DNA from: Candidatus Blautia faecipullorum | GTDB taxonomy: Bacteria > Bacillota > Clostridia > Lachnospirales > Lachnospiraceae | Assembly: GCA_019115125.1 (NCBI GenBank) | Contig: DXEG01000045.1 | Span: 1-64,000 of the forward strand | Reading direction: 5' to 3' | DNA length: 64,000 nt | Part shown: in pieces, positions 17,964 through 25,016 of the stretch | Layout of the letters: the number at the start of each line of letters is the position of its first letter | Numbering within the stretch: the stretch's first letter is position 1 | Position numbers and translations under genes: made by a program | The notes under the pieces: model-generated | Seen by the model: only the letters and a program-made list of their open reading frames with translations | Told to the model about the DNA's origin: nothing | The model's database searches: none

Positions 17964-18224
17964 CATTCAGTCAGCCAGTCGCAAATCCAGGCGCAGGCGG
18001 TGTAATACAGAACCAGATACAAATGGAGGATTTCTATAATCATTTTCCCTTAACTATTTTGGTTTCGATATATGTCCGTATACATCTATTGTAATTTTTG
18101 ACAGCGGAGAAACAATATTACAAGTAGGAGAGAAACCAAGAGCGCATAACAGAGTTGTGCTGGAATAGTGGACTTGCCGCTGCTCATATAGTTGTATCAG
18201 CCATTCTTGGAAAGGGGACTGATC
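17964..18224 (+). other. non-coding stretch with a decayed reading frame inside the element
   Basis: A frame ending at 18173 reads FDSGETILQVGEKPRAH and NRVVLE before a stop, but it has no start codon and an upstream stop. It may be the 3' remnant of a lost cargo gene. Nothing else was recognised here. Confidence 0.3.
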
Positions 18225-18371
18225 ATGGCAAATATTGATAAAAACCAAACTATTTGCAGAAGTGTTTTCAAAAGCGGCGAAAGCACGACCTCAAAAACTC
18301 AATTCACTAAAACGTGGGTTGAAATGATCAATAGAATTGAAAAAAATAAGGCGGTACGCCTTACGAAATAA
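18225..18371 (+). CDS. 48-aa basic protein next to the recombinase; candidate directionality factor
   Basis: The frame starts MANIDKNQTICRSVFKSGES, continues with TSKTQFTKTWVEMINRIEKN and ends in a basic tail. AAAGGGGA sits 6-8 bases before the ATG, supporting expression. I recognise no domain. Its place directly upstream of the serine recombinase, its small size and basic charge fit an excision directionality factor or another accessory protein, but this is inference from position only. Confidence 0.65.
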   Translation: MANIDKNQTICRSVFKSGESTTSKTQFTKTWVEMINRIEKNKAVRLTK

Positions 18372-18373
18372 CA

Positions 18374-18423
18374 ATGACAAGCTGTTTTCTGCATGATATA
18401 ATAATACGCAGGAAGCAGCTTGT
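18374..18423 (+). promoter_or_regulatory. recombinase promoter embedded in an inverted repeat
   Basis: ATGACA (18374-18379), 17-base spacer, TATAAT (18397-18402). The -10 box lies in the 15-base loop of an inverted repeat with arms ACAAGCTGTTTTCTGC (18377-18392) and GCAGGAAGCAGCTTGT (18408-18423). The two mismatched positions would be G-U pairs in RNA. It could be an operator for autoregulation or a hairpin controlling read-through from upstream. Confidence 0.5.
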
Positions 18424-18447
18424 TCCTGTCTCTGAGGAGATATGAAT

Positions 18448-20013
18448 ATGAAAGTAGCTATTTATTGCCGCTTATCCGAAGAAGATAGAAACAAGCAGTT
18501 TGAAACTGACGACAGCAGCAGTATACAGAACCAGAAGGCTATGCTGCTGCAATATGCTATGGAGCAAGGGTGGGAGCTTTACAACATTTACAGCGACGAC
18601 GACTATACCGGCTCTGACAGACGCCGGCCAGAATTTAACCGTTTGTTAAAGGACGCGGAGCGGCACAGATTTGATATTATTCTCTGTAAGACACAATCGC
18701 GTTTTACCCGCGAGCTTGAATTAGTGGAAAAGTATATTCACGGCTTTTTCCCTGTCTGGGGCATTCGTTTCATCAGTATCGTTGACAACGCGGACACCGC
18801 CAACAAGGGGAATAAAAAATCCCGGCAGATTAACGGGCTTGTGAATGAATGGTACTTAGAGGATATGTCTGAAAATATCCGAAGCGTCTTGACGAACAGA
18901 CGGAAAAATGGTTTTCATATCGGCGCCTTTGCCCTTTACGGTTATAAAAAAGACCCGAACCAAAAGGGGCATTTGATAATTGACGAGGAGGCCGCCGCCG
19001 TTGTCCGCGAAGTTTTTACCCTGTTTTCACAGGGTTACGGTAAAACTGCGATCGCCCGTATGCTCAATGACCGGGGCATACCAAATCCAACTGAATATAA
19101 GCGTCTGCATGGATTACGTTACAAGCAGCCGAAAACAAAAAACAGCACACTTTGGAAATATTCTGCTATTTCCGATATGCTGACAAATGAAATCTATATA
19201 GGCAATATGGTACAGGGCAAATATGGGAGCGTTTCTTACAAGACGAAGCAGAACAAGCCCCGGCCAAAAAGTGAGTGGTATATTGTTGAGGGAACTCATG
19301 AACCGATTATTGACCGGGAGTTGTGGAATAAGGTGCAGGCATTAGCCGCACAGAGGGCAAAGCCCTTTGCTGCAGGTACAATCGGTTTGTTCGCGGGAAA
19401 AGCCCGTTGTGCAAACTGCGGATATACAATGCGCTCATCTAAATCTGCCCCGCGGCGCGGAAGCAAACACTACTTACAATGCGCCAGCCGCCATGCGGCG
19501 AAGGACGCCTGTATCGGTTCCTTTATCTCTGTTGACCGATTAGAAAGAATGGTTATCGACGAGATTAACAAACTGGCAGGTGAATATCTTGACAGGGACG
19601 AACTGGAGCAGAACATTGAATTTTGTGATAGCTTACAAGGGCAGAAAAAACGCCTGCTTTCTGATATGTCCGTTTATAAGAAAAAGGCTGCGGATTTTTC
19701 CAAAGGAATCCGGGAGCTTTACCTGGATAAGGTCAAGGGCTTAATATCTGAAAGTGATTATGTTGAAATGTCAAAGGACTTCACTGCGGAGCACGACCGA
19801 CTGGAACGTGTAACTGCGGAGGCCGAAAAGCAGTTAGCCGAAATCGAGGAGAAAATCGCGGCGGGCGATAACCGCCGTCAGATTATTGAGCAATACACAA
19901 ACTTGGAGCACCTTAACCGTGAAATCGTGGAAATACTGATCGATCATATATCAGTTGGGAAACGGATTCCGGGAACAAGAGACGTCCCCATTGAGATTCA
20001 CTGGAATTTTTAA
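18448..20013 (+). CDS. large serine recombinase (site-specific)
   Basis: Catalyses integration and excision by double-strand cuts with a covalent serine intermediate. The 521-aa protein starts MKVAIYCRLSEEDR with the catalytic Ser at residue 10. It then has the resolvase domain (1-150, with SRFTRELELVEKY), the recombinase DNA-binding domain (about 165-290, GYKKDP... to SEWYIVEGTHEPII), a zinc ribbon (about 312-350: CANCGYTM ... YLQCASRH ... C) and a coiled coil (about 370-460). The start at 18448 was preferred over 18442 because GAGGAG is 8 bases away. It is the only recombinase in the element and ends 43 bases before the right boundary, as expected for the enzyme that moves it. Confidence 0.95.
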   Translation: MKVAIYCRLSEEDRNKQFETDDSSSIQNQKAMLLQYAMEQGWELYNIYSDDDYTGSDRRRPEFNRLLKDAERHRFDIILCKTQSRFTRELELVEKYIHGFFPVWGIRFISIVDNADTANKGNKKSRQINGLVNEWYLEDMSENIRSVLTNRRKNGFHIGAFALYGYKKDPNQKGHLIIDEEAAAVVREVFTLFSQGYGKTAIARMLNDRGIPNPTEYKRLHGLRYKQPKTKNSTLWKYSAISDMLTNEIYIGNMVQGKYGSVSYKTKQNKPRPKSEWYIVEGTHEPIIDRELWNKVQALAAQRAKPFAAGTIGLFAGKARCANCGYTMRSSKSAPRRGSKHYLQCASRHAAKDACIGSFISVDRLERMVIDEINKLAGEYLDRDELEQNIEFCDSLQGQKKRLLSDMSVYKKKAADFSKGIRELYLDKVKGLISESDYVEMSKDFTAEHDRLERVTAEAEKQLAEIEEKIAAGDNRRQIIEQYTNLEHLNREIVEILIDHISVGKRIPGTRDVPIEIHWNF

Positions 20014-20059
20014 TAGGAACCCCCGGGCTGAAAGATTGTTCTTATAAGATCGCACCAGA

Positions 20060-20279
20060 GCAAAAGGCCAGGTCAACTTATGACAACATCCTGCGTGTGG
20101 TAAGAGATATCCCGGAAATCGCGGATCCTATCAGATTCCTCCGGGCCAGAGAAGTAGTTCACTTCCAGCGTTTCGGTGAAGCTCTGCGCAGTGTTCAGGA
20201 ACAGCTTGACGCAAAGAATTTTTACGCGTTTAATCCAAGCTTTGACTGTCCCTGTGAGGCGTCCTGCAAAAACGCCTGA
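20060..20279 (+). pseudogene. cotJC: 3' part of split cotJC
   Basis: In frame this encodes EQKARSTYDNILRVVRDIP, then EIADPIRFLRAREVVHFQRF and GEALRSVQEQLDAKNF, with a Cys-containing tail ending CPCEASCKNA and a stop at 20277-20279. It supplies the second Glu and His metal-ligand helix of the catalase fold (REVVHFQRF) that the 5' piece lacks. It has no start codon or ribosome site of its own, so it is silent unless joined to the 5' part. The sequence is undamaged (no frameshift or stop), which argues that it is still under selection. Confidence 0.92.
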
Positions 20280-20287
20280 TTTTAGGT

Positions 20288-20313
20288 TCTCCCCGGTAAT
20301 ACTGCCGGGGAGA
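20288..20313 (+). terminator. hairpin ending the cotJ operon
   Basis: TCTCCCCGG pairs with CCGGGGAGA across an 8-base loop; followed by CTTCCTT, a weak T-rich tail. Confidence 0.6.
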
Positions 20314-20359
20314 CTTCCTTACTGTCAGGACTTTCTTTCAAAGGACTTGGTGAAGATAA

Positions 20360-21004
20360 ATGAAAAATTATGCGATATTTGATATGGACGGGACGCTGGT
20401 GGATTCTATGCCTTACTGGCAGAGGCTGGCGGAAGAATATCTCAGGATCAAAGGCGTCCGTAAAATACGGCGTGAGATTTTGGAGAATATAAGACCCATG
20501 ACGATTTTTGAAGCGGCTGTATACTTTAAGGACGTTTATGGATTTTTAGAGGCTCCGGAGGATCTGGCTCAGGAAGTCAATGAGCTGATGATAAAGCATT
20601 ACAGGGAAGATATTCCATTAAAGCCCGGAGTCAGGGATTATCTGGAAAAGCTGAAAAAAGGAAATGTACGGATGTGCGTGGCTTCCGCCACGGCGGAATA
20701 TCTTATGAAGGCCTGCCTGGAAAGAGCGGGAATACTGGAGGATTTTGAATTCCTGCTGTCCTGCGAAACGGTAGGTATGGGAAAACACAGCCCGGAAATT
20801 TATTTTCTGGCGGCGGAAAAGCTTGGCGCGCGTCCGGAGGATACGGCTGTTTATGAAGACGCCCTTCATGCGGTGGAAACCGCGAAGGCGGCCGGTTTTT
20901 ATGTGACCGCCGTCTATGACGAAAACGGAAAAGAAAACTGGGAAAAAATATGCGGTATAGCAGACGACAGTATTTTTTGCTGGAAGGACGCTCTGCGAAA
21001 ATAG
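20360..21004 (+). CDS. HAD family phosphatase, beta-phosphoglucomutase-like
   Basis: A 214-aa cytosolic hydrolase of the HAD IA type. It has motif I FDMDGTLVDSMPYW (Asp nucleophile and general acid), motif II ASAT, and motif III/IV around KHSPEIYFLAAEKLG and VYEDALHAVETAKAAG. The cap domain is helical (residues 15-85). The substrate cannot be told from sequence; sugar phosphates are usual. It is a single gene between cotJC and the first cobalamin riboswitch. Confidence 0.85.
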   Translation: MKNYAIFDMDGTLVDSMPYWQRLAEEYLRIKGVRKIRREILENIRPMTIFEAAVYFKDVYGFLEAPEDLAQEVNELMIKHYREDIPLKPGVRDYLEKLKKGNVRMCVASATAEYLMKACLERAGILEDFEFLLSCETVGMGKHSPEIYFLAAEKLGARPEDTAVYEDALHAVETAKAAGFYVTAVYDENGKENWEKICGIADDSIFCWKDALRK

Positions 21005-21014
21005 TTTGAAGTTG

Positions 21015-21043
21015 TTGAAATTCAATATAAAAAGTGATATGAT
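21015..21043 (+). promoter_or_regulatory. promoter of cobalamin riboswitch operon 1
   Basis: TTGAAA (21015-21020), 17-base spacer, TATGAT (21038-21043). The same -35/-10 pair and spacing occur before riboswitch 2. Confidence 0.65.
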
Positions 21044-21063
21044 TTAAAAATTAGAATAAGAAA

Positions 21064-21240
21064 AATAACAGGTGCCGGATAATTTTTCTATATTTATCTG
21101 GTTAAAAGGGAAACAGGTGTGAATCCTGTACGATCTCGTCACTGTATTTAAGGAGTATGGAACAATGTGCCTGCGCACAGTCACTGGGGAACCGGGAAGA
21201 CTGCTCCATGCGTTGACTTATAAGCCAGGAAACCTGCCTG
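21064..21240 (+). ncRNA. cobalamin riboswitch 1
   Basis: Adenosylcobalamin-type aptamer with the conserved elements GGTGCC (21071-21076), GGGAAACAGGTGTGAATCC (21108 on), CACTG and AAGCCAGGAAACCTGCC near the 3' end. It is followed by a second conserved hairpin region (GGGGACATATGTCCC, about 21251) and a terminator, so cobalamin binding probably stops transcription before cbiL. About 90 percent or more of the positions appear identical to riboswitch 2 by eye. Confidence 0.93.
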
Positions 21241-21308
21241 CTGTTGGTACGGGGACATATGTCCCGGATCACGAGTAATTGGTTGTACCGTATATGCTGT
21301 CTGCGATA

Positions 21309-21337
21309 CCCTTTTGCCCTTGTGTGAAAGGGTTTTT
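21309..21337 (+). terminator. riboswitch 1 expression-platform terminator
   Basis: CCCTTTT and AAAGGG arms followed by TTTTTTAT; conditional terminator between the riboswitch and cbiL. Nothing else was recognised from 21338 to 21480. Confidence 0.75.
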
Positions 21338-21480
21338 TATATCACAGGAAATACCTTGCTCTATGAATGTGTGAAAGTGATGATTTTCCTACGATGTAAA
21401 AACGCTCCGTCAGGAGCCATACCGCGCAGAACGGCAGACAGAAGCTGTGAAATCAATATTGTTAGAAAGGAACGAAATAT

Positions 21481-22170
21481 ATGAGCGGAATATTATACGG
21501 CGTAGGAGTGGGGCCGGGGGATCCCAGAATGATGACTTATCTGGCGGTAGAGACCATAGCCGCCTGTCCGGTGCTTGCCGTACCTGCGGCTGGAAAAGAG
21601 AATGCGGTCAGCTATAAGATCGCGGCGGGCATCGTGAAAGATCTGGATCAAAAAGAATGTCTGAACCTTGTCACCCCCATGACAAAGGACAAAGAGGTTT
21701 TACAGGCTGCCTATGAGAAGGCGGCGGAGCAGATCATAGAAAAGCTGGACGAGGGAAAGAACGTGGCGTATCTGACTCTGGGAGATCCCACGATCTACTG
21801 TACCTATATCTATGTTCACCGGCTGGTGAAGGAGCGCGGATATCAGGCGGAGATCATAAACGGCGTGCCTTCTTTCTGCGCTGTGAGCGCCAGACTCGGG
21901 GACAGTCTGGCCGACAGATCCCAGCAGCTTCATATCATTCCCTCTACTTATGATATTGAGGAGGCTTTGGAGCTGCCCGGAACGAAGGTGCTGATGAAAG
22001 CTGCGTCAAAAATGCCGAAAGTAAAAAAAATCCTCAAAGAAAAAGGCTTAAAGGGGACTATGATCGAGAACTGCGGGATGGAAAATGAAAGGCGCTACGC
22101 CAGTGTCCGGGAGATTCCGGATCATCCCAGCTATTACTCTGTGATCGTGGTAAAAGAGGAAAATGATTGA
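21481..22170 (+). CDS. cbiL: cobalt-factor II / precorrin-2 C20-methyltransferase
   Basis: Uses SAM to methylate C20 of cobalt-sirohydrochlorin (cobalt-factor II), the step right after cobalt insertion in anaerobic B12 synthesis. The 229-aa protein has tetrapyrrole-methylase motifs: GVGPGDPRMMTYLAVETI (residues 7-24), NVAYLTLGDPTIYCTYIY (about 92-109) and GVPSFCAVSARLG. It stands alone, with no other cbi genes beside it. AAAGGA precedes the ATG, and the stop overlaps the next gene by 8 bases. Control by riboswitch 1 is evident from position. Confidence 0.93.
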   Translation: MSGILYGVGVGPGDPRMMTYLAVETIAACPVLAVPAAGKENAVSYKIAAGIVKDLDQKECLNLVTPMTKDKEVLQAAYEKAAEQIIEKLDEGKNVAYLTLGDPTIYCTYIYVHRLVKERGYQAEIINGVPSFCAVSARLGDSLADRSQQLHIIPSTYDIEEALELPGTKVLMKAASKMPKVKKILKEKGLKGTMIENCGMENERRYASVREIPDHPSYYSVIVVKEEND

Positions 22171-23005
22171 ATTAAGCAATCTTACAAAAAAATATGACGA
22201 GTTCACGGCAGTGGATCACTTGAATCTCAGGATAGAGACGGGGGAATTTTTCGGCCTGCTTGGTCCGAACGGCGCGGGTAAGACTACCACCATCGGAATG
22301 TTATCTACCCTTCTGCTGCCGAGCGAAGGCCAGGTCTGTATCGACGGGGAGAAGCTGACCCGTCAGAATAACAGGCTTAAGAGAAAAATCAGCGTGATCA
22401 CCCAGGAATATTCCATGCGTCAGGATATGACGATGGACGAGATCATGGAATATCAGGGAAGACTGTATTTTATGCCGCTGAAGACCATACGGTCCCGTTC
22501 CCAGGAGCTTTTGGAATTCTGCGGCCTGACCGACTACCGCAGAAGGACGGTCCGGAAGCTCTCCGGCGGTATGAAGCGCAAGCTGATGGTCTGCCGGGCT
22601 CTTCTCACAGATCCGGAAATCCTTCTCCTGGATGAGCCTACAGCCGGTATGGACGCTCTGGCCAGGAGACAGATGTGGAATCTCTTAAAGCAGCTAAATG
22701 GAAGGAATTTGACGATCCTGCTGACTACTCACTATATGGAAGAAGCGGAAAGCCTCTGCGACAGGGTGGGGCTGATGTACGGGGGAAGGCTGGAGGAGAC
22801 AGACTCTCCCCGCAATATGATCGAAGCTTTCGGAAGGTACGCGGTAGATCAGAATTCGGATGAGGGACTGCAGAGCAAATATTTTCATAAAAAAGAGGAT
22901 GCGATCGAATATCTTGCCCGGCTCAGCGGAGAAACGGCATTGAGGAATACCACGCTGGAGGATGTATTTCTGGAAAAAGTCGGAAAGCATCTGGAAAGCA
23001 GGTAA
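22163..23005 (+). CDS. ABC-2 type transporter ATP-binding protein
   Basis: ATPase of an ABC exporter-type system (DrrA/NodI-like). The 280-aa protein has Walker A GPNGAGKTT, a Q-loop (ITQEYSMRQDM), signature LSGGMKRK and Walker B ILLLDEPTAGMD, with the family's C-terminal extension. It overlaps cbiL by 8 bases and is followed 2 bases later by its permease. The substrate is unknown; the B12 riboswitch points to a corrinoid, a precursor or a metal. Confidence 0.9.
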   Translation: MIELSNLTKKYDEFTAVDHLNLRIETGEFFGLLGPNGAGKTTTIGMLSTLLLPSEGQVCIDGEKLTRQNNRLKRKISVITQEYSMRQDMTMDEIMEYQGRLYFMPLKTIRSRSQELLEFCGLTDYRRRTVRKLSGGMKRKLMVCRALLTDPEILLLDEPTAGMDALARRQMWNLLKQLNGRNLTILLTTHYMEEAESLCDRVGLMYGGRLEETDSPRNMIEAFGRYAVDQNSDEGLQSKYFHKKEDAIEYLARLSGETALRNTTLEDVFLEKVGKHLESR

Positions 23006-23007
23006 AA

Positions 23008-23739
23008 ATGGGAATCGTAACAGTATTATGGGAAAAATGGATTGAATTCCGCAGAGATTTTTATAAGATCACTTTGGCGGCTATGATCGCTCCGCTGATG
23101 TATATTCTTGTTTTTGGGCTTGGCGTGCAGACCATATCTCACGGCCAGTCGTACCTGGACTTCCTGATCCCGGGCGTGGTGGCTTTGACTACCATGAACG
23201 GCAGCTTTAACGCCATCGCCCAGAATCTGAACGTGCAGCGTTTGTATGAGAAGGCCTTTGACCAGGTGATGATCTCTCCCACGCCGCTGTGGCAGTTTAT
23301 TGTGGGGCAGATCATAGGAGGAAGCCTCCGGGGCGTATACGCGGGCTGCGTGATCATTCTGCTGGTGCTGCCGATTGGGACGAATCTGCGTTTTAACGGC
23401 TGGTCTTTTCTGATCATGTTTTTGAATGGAGCGGTTTTTTCCACCATCGGCGTGGTGGTGTCCTTCTATGCAAAAAATCACGCGGATGTGCCGCGTTTTT
23501 CCAACTATGTGATTATGCCCATGGCATATCTGTGCAACACTTTTTTCTCGACGGAAAATATGCCGGAGGGGCTGCACCGGGTGATCAGCCTTCTGCCTTT
23601 GTCCCAGACAAGCGGCATGATGCGCCGGATCGCGGCGGGGGAAAGCTGGTCCTGGAGCGGGATCGTGGTGCTTCTTGTTTATCTTGTTGTTTTTGCTGGA
23701 GCCGCCTCCTGGTTCCTCTACAAAAAGAAAAATCTGTAA
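23008..23739 (+). CDS. ABC-2 type transporter permease
   Basis: A 243-aa membrane partner of the preceding ATPase with six predicted membrane segments. It has the ABC-2 family features LDFLIPGVVALTTMNGSFN and FSTENMPEGLHRVISLLPLS. It is translated from an ATG 2 bases after the ATPase stop. It is paired with one ATPase, so the functional unit would be a dimer of each. Confidence 0.88.
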   Translation: MGIVTVLWEKWIEFRRDFYKITLAAMIAPLMYILVFGLGVQTISHGQSYLDFLIPGVVALTTMNGSFNAIAQNLNVQRLYEKAFDQVMISPTPLWQFIVGQIIGGSLRGVYAGCVIILLVLPIGTNLRFNGWSFLIMFLNGAVFSTIGVVVSFYAKNHADVPRFSNYVIMPMAYLCNTFFSTENMPEGLHRVISLLPLSQTSGMMRRIAAGESWSWSGIVVLLVYLVVFAGAASWFLYKKKNL

Positions 23740-23752
23740 CAGAGAGTGGTAT

Positions 23753-24295
23753 ATGATGATAAAATGGATGAAGAAATGCGGAATGTTTCTGCTGGCCGCG
23801 CTGCTGCTGAGTACGGCGGCTCCTTTTCCGGCCCAGGCGGCGGAAACGCTTTCCGACGGTGAATATGCCGTGGAGGTCAGCATGACGGGCGGAAGCGGAA
23901 AGGCCAGCATCGAGACGCCTACGCTCCTGACAGTGGAGGACGGCAGGTACTATGCCCGGATTGCCTGGAGCAGCCCAAATTACGATTACATGCTGGTCCA
24001 GGGAGAAAAATATCTGAATGAAAGCGGCGAGGGTGAAAATTCTGTATTTGTGATCCCGGTTGCGGCGATGGACGAGGATATGACGGTGATCGCCGACACC
24101 CTGGCAATGGGAACGCCTCATGAAGTGGAATATGTGCTCCATTTTTATTCGGACTCTGTCGGTACGAAGAGCAGTCTGCCCCAGGAGGGCGCGAAGCGGG
24201 TGCTGATCATGGCGGCGGTGATCATTGTGGGCGGAGGGATCCTGAATCACTGGGTGAAGAAAAGAGAGCGCAGAGATTATACCGGCAGACGGTGA
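23753..24295 (+). CDS. exported surface protein with one NEAT-like domain
   Basis: The 180-aa protein has a signal peptide (residues 1-30, KWMKKCGMFLLAALLLSTAA, cleavage near AQAAE) and one beta-rich domain of about 110 residues. The domain carries the marks SDGEYAVEVSMTGGSGKA, WSSPNYDYMLVQGEKY and ADTLAMGTPHEVEY. A C-terminal membrane anchor (about 152-170) and a basic tail end the protein. The same domain recurs at the C terminus of the protein at 26481-27437. I assign NEAT-like by pattern and by context with tetrapyrrole uptake; a direct family match could not be tested. The start was chosen at 23753 after AGAGAGTGG, since the signal peptide begins there. Confidence 0.75.
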   Translation: MMIKWMKKCGMFLLAALLLSTAAPFPAQAAETLSDGEYAVEVSMTGGSGKASIETPTLLTVEDGRYYARIAWSSPNYDYMLVQGEKYLNESGEGENSVFVIPVAAMDEDMTVIADTLAMGTPHEVEYVLHFYSDSVGTKSSLPQEGAKRVLIMAAVIIVGGGILNHWVKKRERRDYTGRR

Positions 24296-24306
24296 TGCCC
24301 GGAATT

Positions 24307-24472
24307 GGTAACAGTTCAACCCGCGCCATTCGTAAAACCGCACTGCGTGCTTACTGTGGCTAACACCACTGTTTTACTCATAAATGGGCGCTCAGCTCAT
24401 ACAGTTGTCCGCTCGTAAAAACATGCAAGCATGTTTTATACTTCCCGACCACTGTATGGCTGAACTGTTACC
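24307..24472. mobile_element. 166-bp MITE-like element with target-site duplication
   Basis: Terminal inverted repeats GGTAACAGTTCA (24307-24318) and TGAACTGTTACC (24461-24472) are perfect over 12 bases. The element is flanked by GGAATT direct repeats (24301-24306 and 24473-24478). The interior can fold into at least two further hairpins: GCGCCATT...AATGGGCGC-like arms, and CATACAGT/ACTGTATG around AAAACATG/CATGTTTT. It has no coding capacity. It sits between the two riboswitch operons and could also act as an RNA-level insulator. Confidence 0.8.
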
Positions 24473-24501
24473 GGAATTGTGAAAACTCAGGAAAAAACAT
24501 A

Positions 24502-24530
24502 TTGAAAATTCCTCTGTTAAATGCTATGAT
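24502..24530 (+). promoter_or_regulatory. promoter of cobalamin riboswitch operon 2
   Basis: TTGAAA (24502-24507), 17-base spacer, TATGAT (24525-24530), only 24 bases beyond the MITE-like element. Confidence 0.65.
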
Positions 24531-24550
24531 AAAGAAAATTGAATAGAGAA

Positions 24551-24726
24551 AATAACAGGTGCCGGATAATTTTCGATAATTATCAGGTTAAAAGGGAAAC
24601 AGGTGTGAATCCTGTACGATCTCGTCACTGTATTTAGGGAGTATGGAGCCGGGTGCTTGCGCACAGCCACTGGGAAACCGGGAAGGCCGCTTCATATGCT
24701 GATCTATAAGCCAGGAAACCTGCCTG
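24551..24726 (+). ncRNA. cobalamin riboswitch 2
   Basis: Second AdoCbl-type aptamer with GGTGCC, GGGAAACAGGTGTGAATCC, CACTG and AAGCCAGGAAACCTGCC. It is close to riboswitch 1 over its full length, including the downstream GGTACGGGGACATATGTCCC stretch. It controls the operon from the exported CbiK to the BtuFCD-type importer. Confidence 0.93.
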
Positions 24727-24794
24727 CTATTGGTACGGGGACATATGTCCCAGATCACGAGTAATTGGTTGTACCGTATTTGCTGTCTGCGATG

Positions 24795-24824
24795 CCCTTT
24801 TACCCTTGTGTAAAAGGGTTTTTC
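24795..24824 (+). terminator. riboswitch 2 expression-platform terminator
   Basis: CCCTTTTAC pairs with GTAAAAGGG, followed by TTTTTC; the conditional terminator before cbiK. Confidence 0.8.
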
Positions 24825-25016
24825 TGTTTACAGAAATGTTTTTTCATAATCATAATCCGGGAGTATAGCTGTTTTTGACAGGAATTTAGAAAAGCAGTTC
24901 AGACAGAGAGCTTGTCCTCGTATCTTATAAACATGCTGATGCTTGATTTACATACATCAGGGCATGGAATCAGAAGTATTCCGTGGAAGCATATGATTAA
25001 AAGGAGGACAAGAAAC

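Larger units (their letters stand above)
15922..20059 (+). mobile_element. 4.13-kb serine-recombinase element inserted in cotJC
   Basis: The element separates the two halves of cotJC and is bounded by a shared CAGA (15922-15925 and 20056-20059), part of a GCAnCAGA block present at both ends. Exact removal of 4134 bases restores the cotJC frame and the conserved residues AAEQKAR at the joint. Contents in order: a Na/Pi cotransporter with Pho-box-like repeats, a terminator, a stretch with a decayed reading frame, a 48-aa gene, and a large serine recombinase ending 43 bases from the right boundary. There are no phage structural or conjugation genes. The orientation and content suggest an intervening element that could be excised during sporulation. 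Excision itself is inferred. Confidence 0.88.

Noticed and set aside
17912-18094. 60-codon frame after the Na/Pi gene
   Set aside because: It starts before and runs through the rho-independent terminator and has no ribosome site.
15519-20279. cotJC as an ordinary dead pseudogene
   Set aside because: Both parts are free of stops and frameshifts, the joint restores conserved residues and frame exactly, and the recombinase is intact; simple decay would not predict this.
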